Part shown: piece by piece, positions 19,982-32,100 of the stretch
Layout of the letters: each line of letters starts with the position of its first letter
How positions within the stretch are numbered: the stretch's first letter is position 1
NCBI GenBank assembly: GCA_025093985.1
Contig: JACAAK010000026.1
Coordinates: 152,391-216,390, forward strand
Source: Calvatia gigantea
Taxonomy: Eukaryota; Basidiomycota; Agaricomycetes; Agaricales; Lycoperdaceae
DNA: 64,000 nucleotides
Direction of reading: 5' to 3'
Notes under the pieces: model-generated
Seen by the model: the letters and a program-made list of their open reading frames with translations, nothing else
What the model was told of the DNA's origin: nothing
Database searches by the model: none
Position numbers and translations under genes: made by a program

Positions 19982-21184
19982 GTGATTTTCCAGCATGACG
20001 TGTCAGACAAGGGAAAGTCCAAGAGCGCTACTTCATGTATTGCGCCGGTCTTTTACATCAAAGAAATCACAGAACGGTTAATGTCCTCGGGCCAGATTCT
20101 TCGGAACGGCTATGTTCTTGAGGCAACCGTTAAAGGGACCACCATCCGTGATAAATCAGGAAGTGCTGTATTATCCGCCTGGCCTCATCGTTTGTTTAAA
20201 AACAACGTACATACGGTGCACACATATGTCTTGCACAATAGCAAGGAGAATCCAGTTGCGTTGACATTATGCCAACTTGATTACATCGATTGGCATCGTC
20301 GAATGGGACATCCTTCGGATCGCGCGCTCTCTGAGCTTCCAAAGCACGTTGAGGGCATCGTGTCGATTCCCGCGCCATCTACTCGGAAAGGCATTTGTGA
20401 CGGCTGTGCCAAGGGAAAAATGCATAATAATCCCTTCCCGATTGATCCCAAGCGAGCCACCACAGTCTTTGAGCTATGTCACTCAGACTTGCTGGAACTG
20501 CCCGTCATTAGCTACCATAAATATAAATGGGCAATGATGTTCCTTGATGACTTCTCTTCTTACGCACATATAGTCCTCCTTCGAAAGAAGTCTGAGGCTT
20601 CTGAGAAGCTTATTCAGTTAATCAGTGCGTTAGAGAACCTCTCAGGAATGCGAGTCAAACGACTATGCACTGATAATGGAGGAGAATATGTCAATGAAAG
20701 GTTATTGGCAGGACTCGCGGCACGTGGAATTACCCACGAGACCACTGCCCCCTATGCACATCAGCAAAACGGGAGAGCAGAGAGACTGAACCGCACCCTA
20801 CACGAGAAAGCCCAAGCTATAAGGCTACAGGCATGTCTACCTGACTCGTGGTGGGAATTTGCGTTGAATATAGCAGTGCATTTATATAATCGCACGCCAG
20901 TCCAGCGTCTACAGTGGAAGACACCCTTTGAGTATTATTCGAGGGAAAAACCAAATCTGTCCCACATTCGTGTGTTTGGATGTGGCGTGTATGTATATTT
21001 ACCCGATGAGATCCGCCCAAACAAATTGTCCGCAAAATCCGAGATTATGATCTTTCTTGGATATAAAGGTAGTAAAAATTACATCTTTATGTGGCACACG
21101 ACAGGCAACGTGATCTTCGTATCACCGAACACCTTATTCGACGAGGGATATTTTCCCAAATGCCCCGATTCAGTGCCAGGATAG
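19982..21184 (+). CDS. Copia integrase
   Basis: A 400-codon open frame. The HHCC zinc finger is visible (DWHRRMGHP near 20288, CDGCAKGK near 20398). The catalytic core has Asp in CHSDLLELP (about 20478), Asp in CTDNGGEYVN (about 20667) and Glu in QQNGRAERLNR (about 20775), the DDE triad. A C-terminal region with RVFGCGVYVYLP and EIMIFLGY is typical of Copia integrases. It ends at a TAG caused by a frame break near 21180; the Pol polyprotein continues in another frame. Role: insertion of element cDNA. Confidence 0.92.
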   Translation: MIFQHDVSDKGKSKSATSCIAPVFYIKEITERLMSSGQILRNGYVLEATVKGTTIRDKSGSAVLSAWPHRLFKNNVHTVHTYVLHNSKENPVALTLCQLDYIDWHRRMGHPSDRALSELPKHVEGIVSIPAPSTRKGICDGCAKGKMHNNPFPIDPKRATTVFELCHSDLLELPVISYHKYKWAMMFLDDFSSYAHIVLLRKKSEASEKLIQLISALENLSGMRVKRLCTDNGGEYVNERLLAGLAARGITHETTAPYAHQQNGRAERLNRTLHEKAQAIRLQACLPDSWWEFALNIAVHLYNRTPVQRLQWKTPFEYYSREKPNLSHIRVFGCGVYVYLPDEIRPNKLSAKSEIMIFLGYKGSKNYIFMWHTTGNVIFVSPNTLFDEGYFPKCPDSVPG

Positions 21185-21813
21185 CAGTAACCGGCCTAAT
21201 CACAGAGGAGAGAGAAATCTGCCTTAGACCAGGATTAATGGATGAACCTCCTATTCCGCCATCTTCAGATGACACTGGAATTGTTCCACCTCCACCTGAT
21301 CATCCAGTCTCATTACCTCCAGTTTCTCCACCATCCAAACCGAAATATTCTCCGCCTACACCTCCTTTACCCCGACAGGATTCTACCCCGCCAGACGACA
21401 TTGATTCACGACGGCCATCACTGGGCAATACGCCACCTTGGATTCCCCCACCTGAGTCGCCACCTTTGCGTGGAACGACCGTTGAGGAGGAGCCTGATGT
21501 ACGTGATAACTGGCATGTGGACAGAGATGTATGGGACACCGAGAACGAGGAGTTCCCAATCCCTGTTCCCAAACGTCGTGCAGTCGGATCTGATCAGATA
21601 GAACCGCGTCGTTCTGAACGACAAGGCAGGCCTCCTGTCAGACCAGGTAATACATATGGAGAAAATAGGCATCCAATTTCGATTGAAAGAGAAATACAGT
21701 AGATCAGGACTCACCGACAAGAGCAGCAGAGGCAAAGGCAGCGCGTTCGCGCCAATGCCCCTCCAGACGAGATTATTCGTGAGCGAAGAGCAAGGACTAA
21801 CCATCCTGAATAT
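21185..21813 (+). CDS. Copia Pol linker between integrase and RT
   Basis: A Pro/Ser/Asp-rich linker (PPIPPSSDDTGIVPPPP) is open in the frame used by the RT. It is interrupted by a single TAG at 21700-21702 after IEREIQ, probably a CAG-to-TAG change. The segment after the TAG (THRQEQQRQRQRVRANAPP) continues in frame into the RT domain. Linkers of this kind are normal in Copia Pol. The annotation assumes a polyprotein with one frameshift and one nonsense codon. Confidence 0.75.
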
Positions 21814-23613
21814 GTGAGGCAAAGAGTTCGTGCTCAGCGGTATCCGCCACAACCCTTTGATCTACCTCCATTTCAGCTCCCTCCACGTCCGGAACTGCCG
21901 CCTATGCCTGAAAACAATGATCCAACATCTCACGATGTTAATGATATGGACATTGAAAGGCTTGTCGCTGAGGGAGGAGTAAAACTAATCGATTTCTTGA
22001 TACAGACGGTACATAATACCACACACGGAGAACCTGAAACCTTCCGTGACATGCTTAAGCTTCCTGAGCCTATTAAGGCAAAATGGATGGCTGCGTGTAT
22101 CAAGGAACTCAACGCGTTGAAAAAACGCGGAGTATACGAACTCGTAGATCTTCCAAAAGGAAGGAGGACGGTTAAAAACCGTTGGGTATTCCTCGAGAAG
22201 TCTGATGGCCACCTGCGAGCTCGCTTAGTTGCGAAGGGGTTCTCGCAGATTGAAGGCATCGACTATAACGAGCTTTTCTCACCAGTAGTCCGCTACGAGT
22301 CTGCGCGCGTAAGCTTCGCACTCGCTGCAATCCATGATTGGGATATGCACAGCGTCGATGTAAAAACAGCCTATCTATATGGCAAACTGGATGAGGAAAT
22401 ATACATGGAACAGCCCGAAGGGTTTCGACTTCCCGGACAGGAAGGGAAAGTATGGAGACTGAAACGAGCGATTTACGGCCTTAAACAAGCCGGTCGCCAG
22501 TGGTGGAAAGAATTGCATCAATCTATGATTGAGCTGGGATTTACCTGCTGCAAATCTGACTACGCTGTATATTTTCACAGACATCCGAAAACAAAAGAGC
22601 TTGTAGTAGCCATTGTCTACGTTGATGACGTGAACTTCTTAGGGAAGAAAAACTCCCCCCTCCTCAACGAGTTGAAGGGAAAGTTTACCAAAAAGTGGGA
22701 ATGCAGAGACCATGGTCCCTGTGAAGAATTCCTTGGGATGAAAATCTCGAGGAATCGCTCAAAGCATCAAATCTTTATCCAACAGGTAAAATACCTGGAT
22801 AAGATCTTGCAGCGCTTCCAGGTTCCGCAGTCTGCCGCGGCTAAAACACCATTACCAGCTGGCTTCCAGTTTGTAACAAACAAGGACACTGCGTCAATCC
22901 CCTTCCGTCTAAAGTACCAACAATTGGTTGGATCTTTAATATACTTGATGATCGGTACTAGGCCCGACATAGCCTTTGCCGTAGTTAAGCTGGCACAACA
23001 TGCCGCTAACCCCGCACCCGAGCACTATCGCACTGGAATACATGTATTAAAGTACTTGTCAATGACAAGGAACTATGCATTAAAATATGAAGGCGATACT
23101 GGGAAATCTGCGGTGACGCTGGAATGCCTCAGTGACTCGGATTGGGCTCAAGATACAGAAACCCGCCAATCTGTATCGGGAAACGTTTGTATGATCGCAT
23201 CCGGTGCTGTCACTTGGACTTCGTGGCGACAAAAGATGGTTTCATTATCGTCCACTGAGGCGGAATATAAAGAACTGTCTGATGCTTCACAACAAGTGAA
23301 ATGGCTGTCACAGCTTCTGGAGGAGCTCAACATTGAGCACCCAACTCCTATTCTCTATGGTGACAACGATGGGTCCAAATTCTGGACTGAAAATCCCATT
23401 GTTGAAAAACGATCGAAGCACGTGGATATTCATTACCACTATGTGCGAGAATTAGTTGAGGAAGGTATCATTGAGATTGGTGATGTGTCTTCACAAGACA
23501 ATCCCGCCAATATCTTTACGAAGAATCTTGGCGTAACCAAAATCAATCTCTTCCACCCTGAGCTAGGACTAGTTTTCGGTTCCGATATCGAAGCATGGGA
23601 TAAAGCCACTTGA
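21814..23613 (+). CDS. Copia reverse transcriptase and RNase H
   Basis: A 599-codon open frame ending in TGA. The RVT_2 domain starts at VYELVDLPKGRRTVKNRW and has KTAYLYGKLDEEIYMEQPEG, IYGLKQAGRQWW and the active site IVYVDDVNFLG (about 22613-22645). RNase H follows with SDSDWAQDTETRQSVSG, SLSSTEAEYKELSDAS and the terminal DNPANIFTKNLG. All expected catalytic Asp/Glu residues are present. A purine-rich tract AAGTGAGGAGGAG lies just before the 3' LTR. Of all pol genes in the window this is the least damaged. Confidence 0.95.
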   Translation: MRQRVRAQRYPPQPFDLPPFQLPPRPELPPMPENNDPTSHDVNDMDIERLVAEGGVKLIDFLIQTVHNTTHGEPETFRDMLKLPEPIKAKWMAACIKELNALKKRGVYELVDLPKGRRTVKNRWVFLEKSDGHLRARLVAKGFSQIEGIDYNELFSPVVRYESARVSFALAAIHDWDMHSVDVKTAYLYGKLDEEIYMEQPEGFRLPGQEGKVWRLKRAIYGLKQAGRQWWKELHQSMIELGFTCCKSDYAVYFHRHPKTKELVVAIVYVDDVNFLGKKNSPLLNELKGKFTKKWECRDHGPCEEFLGMKISRNRSKHQIFIQQVKYLDKILQRFQVPQSAAAKTPLPAGFQFVTNKDTASIPFRLKYQQLVGSLIYLMIGTRPDIAFAVVKLAQHAANPAPEHYRTGIHVLKYLSMTRNYALKYEGDTGKSAVTLECLSDSDWAQDTETRQSVSGNVCMIASGAVTWTSWRQKMVSLSSTEAEYKELSDASQQVKWLSQLLEELNIEHPTPILYGDNDGSKFWTENPIVEKRSKHVDIHYHYVRELVEEGIIEIGDVSSQDNPANIFTKNLGVTKINLFHPELGLVFGSDIEAWDKAT

Positions 23614-23637
23614 TCAAAACGTTAATCTCCCTCCTTC

Positions 23638-23650
23638 AAGTGAGGAGGAG
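23638..23650 (+). promoter_or_regulatory. Copia polypurine tract
   Basis: AAGTGAGGAGGAG abuts the 3' LTR at 23651, the standard place for the plus-strand primer. Confidence 0.8.
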
Positions 23651-24059
23651 TGTTGAATCTCGATCCATACCACTACGCTGGTTCAGTCTATTTATAGCTG
23701 AAACGGATTCTTGAGTACTTCACTCTTGAAGAGAGATAACTGAACAATGTACTAGACCGCACTCTAGGTTGCTGGTCATGGTCTATTAAATAGAACAATG
23801 TACGCAGTATGCTCTGTATATGCTACTGGCAGATAAGACCTCACCTGTATTAGGTAGAATGGCGCACAGACCAGAGACATTAGATATATAAGACCTATGT
23901 AGTATGCGTATATTCTTTAGACAATCCAGTCTACTTTCTGCTCATCATTCCACTCCAATATCCACTAGCTACCATCTACAACCAGTATCTCAACAAACCC
24001 AGTGAGTACGACTCCCCTCTGCCACTAGCGCAAGCTATTGTGGTGTACTCGTCTTAACA
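23651..24059 (+). repeat. Copia 3' LTR
   Basis: 409 bp, partner of 17245-17652; ends CTTAACA and is followed by the AGAGG duplication. Confidence 0.95.
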
Positions 24060-25752
24060 AGAGGACTTTCATGAGAGGAAGAGGAAGAAGAGTTGTCAGG
24101 GGTGAGAGTAGGAGTAGTAGGCTTTAAGAAAACCCTAGACATTTGGGTTGTTGGATTTTCTACATCAAGTCATGGTCTCTTTTATACTCTTCAAGTTCCT
24201 CTTTTGCATTTCCTAAGTTTACTTCTGGTTCCCATGAATCCTCAGTAGGTCTATAGCCTTTCCATCAAATAAGGTATTCTCATTCGACTCCTGTACGCTT
24301 CTGTCAGAATCTATGTTTCAGAATTCCTTCTATCTGGTATTGTTCTTCGCCTTCTATTAGGTCCAGTGGTGGGTTTTCATTGTGTTTCCCATAAATGTCA
24401 TTCTCTATCATCGGTGTTAGAAGAGAAGCATGGAACCTATTGTGTATCTTCCATTTCTTTGGTAGTTTTAGTTTGTAAGTTGTAGCAGAGGTTTTACAGA
24501 TGATTTCAAAAGGTCCTTCTCTTCTTTGACTAAGTTTCTTTGATAGATAGGATAATGGTAAGTTCTGGTTGTCTAACCACACTTTATCTCCAACTTTGAA
24601 TGGCTTCCATGGTCTAAAGTTCTTTTGTGCCATCTTTTGTCTTGTTAATTCATGTGCTTCTAAAGCCACTTCTCAGATCTTTTGTAAATAAAGGGTTGTT
24701 TCGTTAATTGAGGGTACAGATGTATTCTCTTGATTTTCTAGTGTCGTAAATGCTATTGGATTTGTTCCATATAGAAGTTCATATGGAGAATGTGTTCTTC
24801 CACTATGAGGTTTTGTATTGTGTATGAATTCTATCATTGGTAAAGCTCTTGTCCAAGAGTTTGGGTTCTTTGACATATATGCTGCTAAATAGAATTCTAT
24901 TTCTTGATTGTATCTTTCAGTCATTCCATCTGTTTGAGGATGATATGCTGTTGAGAATGCTGGTTTAATATTCAGCTTTTCATAGAGTTTTTGCATTGAT
25001 TTTGCTGCAAATCTTGGATCTCTGTTTGATATTATCTTTGTTGGGGTTCCAAATTTTCAAAATATTTTCTCAAACAGTATGTCTGCTACTCCTTGTGCCA
25101 TAATATTTTTGTTTGTTTTTGTTAGTACTATCCCCTTTGTAAGTCCATGGTCCACTATGGACAGGATAGTATCATATCCATTATCTTCTGGTAAGTCAGT
25201 GATTAAATCCATTGATATTTGTGTAAATAGTTTAATTGATTTTGGTCCAGGTATTGGTTGCATCAGTGGTTTCATTGGATGTCTATTGATTTTATATTGT
25301 TGACATATATTGCATCCTTTTATATAGTTTTGAATATATGTATTCATTCCTGGCCAATATATTTCTTTATTGAGTTTCTTAATGGTTACTGATATTCCTG
25401 GGTGTCCTAATGTTTCATGGTTGTGTGCATTCTTCAGGATTTTTCTTTTTATTTCTGTATTTTCAGGTATACAGTAACTATTTTATTTTGAAATAGGTAT
25501 AATCTGTTTTCTTCTTTATATTTTGATTTATCCAAAATTTGTGATTCATTTCTTTTAATTTCATCTTTTATTTCTTCAGTGATGAAATTTATGAAATGTT
25601 CCTTTGGAATTGTGACAATATTTTCATTATCTTTTTCATCTATTTTGTAGTCTGGTCTTCTGCTTAATGTGTCTGCTAATATATTCTTTTGTCCTGGTAA
25701 ATGTTTTATTTGATAGTTGAATCATGTCATGTATAATGTCCATCTTGCTTGT
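24060..25752 (-). pseudogene. H1 integrase C-terminal part and chromodomain
   Basis: Minus strand, interrupted by TGA codons. From right to left: RNase H end and linker with DYKIDEKDN, integrase zinc finger (CNICQQYKINRHP, about 25280), core ISMDLITDLPEDNGYD, then STAYHPQTDGMTERYNQE (about 24930) and the GPF-containing C-terminal domain VGDKVWLDNQNLP. A chromodomain follows (EEQYQIEGIL, then EYLI-stop-WKGYRPTEDSWEPEVN, about 24330-24200). Chromodomains steer such integrases to heterochromatin. The rightmost base meets G1, and the coding order resumes at 32101. The first ~120 bases, next to Copia, encode the Ser-rich start of the 3' ORF. Confidence 0.8.
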
Positions 25753-26060
25753 TGTTGTGAACTTTCACCGATCATTTCACTCTCTCTATATTCGTCTACA
25801 TTCCTACCTCCTGTACATCTGTTTCACCTATTCCTGCCTGCGCGATCTCCGAACCCTGACTCATGATTACTATGCCATAGACATCGGACGTTTCATATAG
25901 TTACCTCCATCCATTCAACTGGATAATCCTCCTGTATTTAAGTGTACATACACTCTCCTGTATTCGGTACACTTAACCACCTAGTTTCTCTCCCTTTACT
26001 CACCCTCAAGTCTTAGCCTAAAGTTGCAACCTGAGGTTTACTCAGACTAAGGCCATAATA
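25753..26060 (+). repeat. G1 5' LTR
   Basis: TGTTGTGAACTTTCACCG...GGCCATAATA, 308 bp, partner of 31793-32100. It contains a TATTTAAGTG box (about 25935) that may be the promoter. The terminal CA has mutated to TA. Confidence 0.95.
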
Positions 26061-26062
26061 TT

Positions 26063-26077
26063 TGGTTAAGCATCCCC
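26063..26077 (+). promoter_or_regulatory. G1 primer-binding site
   Basis: TGGTTAAGCATCCCC begins two bases after the LTR. G2 has TGGTTAAGCGTCCCC at the matching place. The TGG start fits pairing with a tRNA 3' CCA; the tRNA could not be identified. Confidence 0.7.
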
Positions 26078-26140
26078 ACCTCACCTTGCAAGGAGTAGGC
26101 TGAAATAGGCCTGAACAGAAACAGTCCAGGAGCTAGTATA

Positions 26141-27753
<1,613 letters not shown>

Positions 27754-28656
27754 ATGACCACAGAAGACCTATGGGAAGAAGAGGATGAACCAGATCCAAC
27801 TAAACCGGAGGACCTGCCAGACTACATACAGCCATTCATGCACTTATTCAACAAGACGACATTTGATAAGCTCCCAGAACGAACCGAATGGGACCACGAG
27901 ATAATCCTAACAGAAGACACCCCAAAGGAAATCAGTGCAGGAACATATAACATGACGGTTAAAGAACAGGACGAACTCAAGGCATTCATCAAGGAAAACC
28001 TAGAATCGGGAAGAATACGACCATCAAAATCCCCTTATGCAGCACCAACATTCTTCATTCCGAAGAAAGACAGATCAAAAAGGCTGATCCAGGACTATAG
28101 ACATTTAAACAACATAGTCGTCAAAGATAAAACTCCATTGCCAAGAATTGGCGAAGTAATTGACAAACTTGGAAAAGCCAAATACTTCAACAAACTGGAC
28201 ATCATCTGGGGATACAACAATGTCAGGATCAAAGAGGGAGATGAATGGAAAGTGGCCTTCCTCACCAATGAAGGGCTCTTCGAACCTATAGTCATGTACT
28301 TCGGTCTAAGCAACTCACCAGGAACATTCTCCAGAATGATGACAAGCATCTTCCGCAACCTCTTACAAAACAGAGACATTGTGAACTACATGGATGACTT
28401 TGCCATCCCGGGAGACACCAAAGAGCAGCTAAAAGAATGGACAATACAATTCCTGGAACGAGCAGCCCAGTACAATCTATGTTTCAAATGGACCAAGTGC
28501 ATTTTTGATGCAGAAGAAATCCCCATGCTAGGAGTAAAAGTAGGACACAGACGAATTGAAATGGAAGAAGACAAAGTAAAATCGGTACGAGAATGGCCTG
28601 AACCCAAAAACACCAAAGGAGTAGAGAGGTTCTTGGGATTCGCAAACTATTATTGA
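27754..28656 (+). CDS. G1 reverse transcriptase
   Basis: 300-codon open frame, ending at a TGA that replaces an Arg codon (FANYY-stop-CFIKN). It shows EWDHEIILTED, PSKSPYAAPTFFIPKKD, RLIQDYRHLNN, KLDIIWGYNNVRIKEGDEW, YFGLSNSPGTFSRMM and the active site NYMDDFAIPGD (about 28385). The first catalytic Asp (KLDI) and the YMDD pair are intact. The core RT motifs are complete, though Pol as a whole is interrupted. Confidence 0.92.
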   Translation: MTTEDLWEEEDEPDPTKPEDLPDYIQPFMHLFNKTTFDKLPERTEWDHEIILTEDTPKEISAGTYNMTVKEQDELKAFIKENLESGRIRPSKSPYAAPTFFIPKKDRSKRLIQDYRHLNNIVVKDKTPLPRIGEVIDKLGKAKYFNKLDIIWGYNNVRIKEGDEWKVAFLTNEGLFEPIVMYFGLSNSPGTFSRMMTSIFRNLLQNRDIVNYMDDFAIPGDTKEQLKEWTIQFLERAAQYNLCFKWTKCIFDAEEIPMLGVKVGHRRIEMEEDKVKSVREWPEPKNTKGVERFLGFANYY

Positions 28657-29277
28657 TGCTTCATTAAGAACTTTAGCACAATTGCGGGACCCCTAAACAA
28701 GCTCAAAGGAGCAGCCACATGGGAATGGACACAAATGCACCAAGACTCATTCAACCAACTCAAGAAATGCATCACCAAGGAACCGGTTCTGATGCTACCA
28801 CAAAGACATGGCCAATTCAGAGTAGAAGTTGATGCATCAGACTATGCACTAGGAGGGGTACTCTCACAACTACAAGAAGAAAAATGGCATCCTATCGCCT
28901 TCACATCATGAACCCTGTCGCCAGCAGAACAGAACTATGAAATATACAACAAGGAACTACTAGCCATTGTCCATGCCCTGAAGGAATGGAGACATTACCT
29001 CCTAGATGCCAAAGAACAATTTGAAATTTGGACGGACCATGAGAACCTGAAATACTACTGAGAACCACAAAAGCTAAACAGACGACAAGCACGGTGGTAT
29101 TTATGACTACAAGACTATGACTTCACACTACGACATGTACCGGGGAAAACAAACATGAAAGTGGACCTTCTGTTGCACATCCACCAAATGCCAGAAGAAC
29201 AAGAAGACAAACTAGTCACCATGATTCGAGAAAGCTGGCTACAGACGAAGGACACAGACAGCACAATACTCCTATGA
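28657..29277 (+). pseudogene. G1 RNase H and tether
   Basis: Continues the RT frame after the TGA: FRVEVDASDYALGGVLSQL, [29 protein letters not shown], then DYDFTLRHVPGKTN. At least four TGA codons stand at Arg positions. G2 has CAA at the KYY-x-EPQ site and CGG at the WYL-x-LQ site, proving an ancestral CGN codon. Confidence 0.85.
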
Positions 29278-30500
29278 GTGGAACTATTCATCGAACCTAA
29301 CTTCCTAGAGCGAATTCAAAACCGAACTCAGTGGGAAACAGTGGTCCTAACCGAGCTGAAGAAGCAAGGGTCCCAACTCACCGAAGATGGCGGAATAATC
29401 TACAAGCAGAATAGCACATATGTTCCACCCGATCAGAAACTACGAGAGGAAGTCCTAATACAGTACCATGACACCCCAGATGCGGGACACCCAGGACAAC
29501 ATAGGATGATGGAACTAATCAGCCGAGACTACTGGTGGCCGTCAATACGAAAAGACATCAAGAAGTACATCCAGGAGTGTCAAGCCTGTCAAAAGGCCAA
29601 ATCTAGAATGATACTGCTCAAATCGCCACTACATCCCCTTCCAATACCAAATGGGCCCTGGGAAGAAATTAGTATCGACATGATCAGACCACTGCCAGAG
29701 TCTAAAGGAAAAGATGCAATACTAGTCATTGTGGATCGTTTCACAAAAATGATACAACTCTCAGCAACAACCATGGATGCATCGTCTAAAAACATTGCAA
29801 AGATATACCAGGACGAAATATGGAAGCTACATGGACTGCCGAGGAAAGTGCTCAGTGACTGAGGACCTCAATTCGCATCAGAATTCACCAAGGAGCTGTT
29901 CAAAGGGCTCAGTATCGAATGAAATCTATCAACCGCGTACCACCCACAAACAGATGGCCAAACTGAGCGTATCAACAGAGAAGTAGAAACCTATATCCGC
30001 CTATACTGCAACTATGACCAGGACAACTGGGCAGAATGGCTTCCCATTGCAGAGTTTCAGTACAACAACAAACGACATGGAGGGACACAGGAAACACTGT
30101 TTTTCCTAAATTATGGAAGGAATCCATGGAAAGGAAAAAACGAGCCAATAACAAACAACCCTGTCACCACAGCATTCCTGGAACAACTACAACACACCTG
30201 AGACAATGCCTCATCAGCACTACGGACATATCAAGAAAAGATGAAACAGCAACACAACTGCAGCAGAATCCATGCCAACATCTACCAAACAGGAGATAGA
30301 GTATGGTTAGAAAACACCAATATCCATACCAATCAATTATCAAAGAAGCTAGGCCAAAAACGGTATGGACCTTTCCTTATTAAGGAAAAGATAGGGGAAG
30401 TAGCATATTGGCTGAAACTACTGGATGGATGGGCCATCCATAATATATTCAACGAACAGCTCCTGACACCAGTACACCAGGCGGAGTTCCCAAGTCAAAA
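29278..30500 (+). pseudogene. G1 integrase
   Basis: 194 codons are open from 29278, with HHCC zinc finger (HDTPDAGHPGQHRMMELI, CQACQKAKSR) and core ISIDMIRPLPESKGKD. TGA follows inside LSD-stop-GPQFASEF, where G2 keeps CAA. Later pieces show STAYHPQTDGQTERINREVE and VWLENTNIHTNQLSKKLGQKRYGPF. DDE residues are readable across the stops. The 3' DNA-binding GPF domain is followed directly by the chromodomain. Confidence 0.85.
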
Positions 30501-30776
30501 ACAGCCATCAGCACCTGACCCAGTGATCATCAACAATGAAGAAGAATACGAAGTTGATGAGATCTATGGACGATGAAAGTGAGGAAGGGGCTATCAGTTC
30601 CTGGTCCACTGGAAGGGATACAGCAATGAAGAAGATATGTGGACAGCAGAGTCCAACCTAGGAAATGCTAAAGATACCATAAGAGACTACCTGAAAAGGC
30701 ATCCAGAGGATACCCATAAAAGAGGGGGCAGAAAAGACAAAAAAGCAACAAAACAAACAACCCAGACAAAGAACTA
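30501..30776 (+). pseudogene. G1 chromodomain
   Basis: EEEYEVDEIYGR, two TGA codons, then GRGYQFLVHWKGYSNEEDM and WTAESNLGNAKDTIRDYLKRHP give the chromodomain fold signature (aromatic cage residues Y, W, W). A Lys-rich tail ends in TAA at 30775. It places G1 among chromoviruses. Confidence 0.85.
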
Positions 30777-30784
30777 AAACAAAC

Positions 30785-31774
30785 ATGCCTACCTCCCAAT
30801 CCAACCGCATTGCTATCAACTCCCTTGTCCATCCCACTCCCACCAGAATTTCCTCTCTTCCTTTCCCTGAATCAGGCAACAGCCAAGCACCTGCTCCCCA
30901 GGGAACTCGTTTCAATCTCACTAAAACACCATCCCTTGCACAAGGACTCCTCGAAGCCTTGCTCAAAGATGTCAACAAGGCAACCAACAGTGAGATCGAG
31001 AACATTACCACCCAGAACAAATGACTGGTAGTAAACCAACACATTACCCTCGCCACCACATGTATCACCTTCGCCGATATATATGCCGGTTTCACCAATG
31101 CCTCCTCCTCCACCAACCAACACATCCCCGCCATCTTCTGAGCCCTAGACCAGTCTACCCTCACCCCTAATGAAAAGGATCGCGTCCAAGGACTCCAAAG
31201 CCAAATCGATTTGGGCCTTGAGGTCTTCAATCACCTCGACATCGCCAACATATTCCTAGAACTCACCGACATAGCCATGAAGTTACTTGGAAGAGACAAG
31301 TCAAATGAAGATCCTGACATTAATACCTTGGTTGATAGAATCCACATTACCCTGTCCGAATTACATGACACCATCAACCCCACACCACCAACCTGCTCTG
31401 ACACCCCCATGGACAAGGAAACTACGGTTTCGATGAAAGAAGAAGTCAATGCCCTCCATCGCTTCATTAAGACCATCACACCGCCACAACTCGTATCAGT
31501 TTTTCTACCGCCCGCAAGATTCCGCACTGTTTTACCAGGACAAGAAAAGGACCAATACTATTGGAACTTGATAGTCAAGAACTACTGGGACAGCTCCACC
31601 ACCACTGATTTCCCATACAACGGCGTCCCAGTCCCTATCTGACAAGATGGACGAAGCCACTCACCCGTCTTCTTAGTGCACTCCAATGAAGGAAAGTTTC
31701 TAATCGCCGCCACTAAGAAAGCACTTGCCGCCGCAGTCATAAACGGAGATTTCAATGAGCTTCCTGAGGCATGA
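30785..31774 (+). pseudogene. G1 3' ORF, family A (unknown function)
   Basis: A 990-nt frame from ATG to TGA, starting 9 bases after the pol stop, interrupted by TGA at about 31022 and 31139 and one near 31640. It encodes MPTSQSNRIAINSLVHPTPT, a helical middle (LLEALLKDVNKATNSEIEN; IHITLSELHDTINP) and a conserved tail (GQEKDQYYWNLIVKNYWDSS, KFLIAATKKALAAAVINGDF, NELPEA). No Cys motif, signal peptide or membrane segment is evident. The same 990-nt frame occurs in G2, and a 987-nt one in G0. It occupies the env position. Function not recognised. Confidence 0.75.
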
Positions 31775-31779
31775 AGCCA

Positions 31780-31792
31780 AATTGGGGGGTAT
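31780..31792 (+). promoter_or_regulatory. G1 polypurine tract
   Basis: AAATTGGGGGGTAT precedes the 3' LTR at 31793; the G run is the likely plus-strand primer. Confidence 0.65.
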
Positions 31793-32100
31793 TGTTGTGA
31801 ACTTTCACCGATCATTTCGCTCTCTCTATATTCGTCTACATTCCTACCTCCTGTACATCTGTTTCACCTATTCCTGCCTGCACGATCTCCGAACCCTGAC
31901 TTATGATTACTATGCCATAGACATCGGACGTTTCATGTAGTTACCTCCATCCATTCAACTGGATAATCCTCCTGTATTTAAGTGTACATACACTCTCCTG
32001 TATTCAGTACGCTTAACCACCTAGTTTCTCTCCCCTTACTCGCCCTCAAGTCTTAGCCTAAAGTTGCAACCTGAGGTTTACTCAGACTAAGGTCGTAACA
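31793..32100 (+). repeat. G1 3' LTR
   Basis: 308 bp, ends GGTCGTAACA, followed by the CTTGT duplication. Confidence 0.95.

Larger units (their letters stand above)
17245..24059 (+). mobile_element. Ty1/Copia retrotransposon, complete, young
   Basis: 6,815 bp with LTRs 17245-17652 and 23651-24059, starting TGTTGAATCTCG and ending CGTCTTAACA. Both flanks carry AGAGG (17240-17244 and 24060-24064). LTRs differ by about four transitions and one base. Order is gag, protease, integrase, RT, RNase H, the Copia order. It is inserted in the N-terminal part of the H1 3' ORF. The base composition is richer in CG than in the surrounding Gypsy elements, consistent with recent arrival. Confidence 0.95.
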
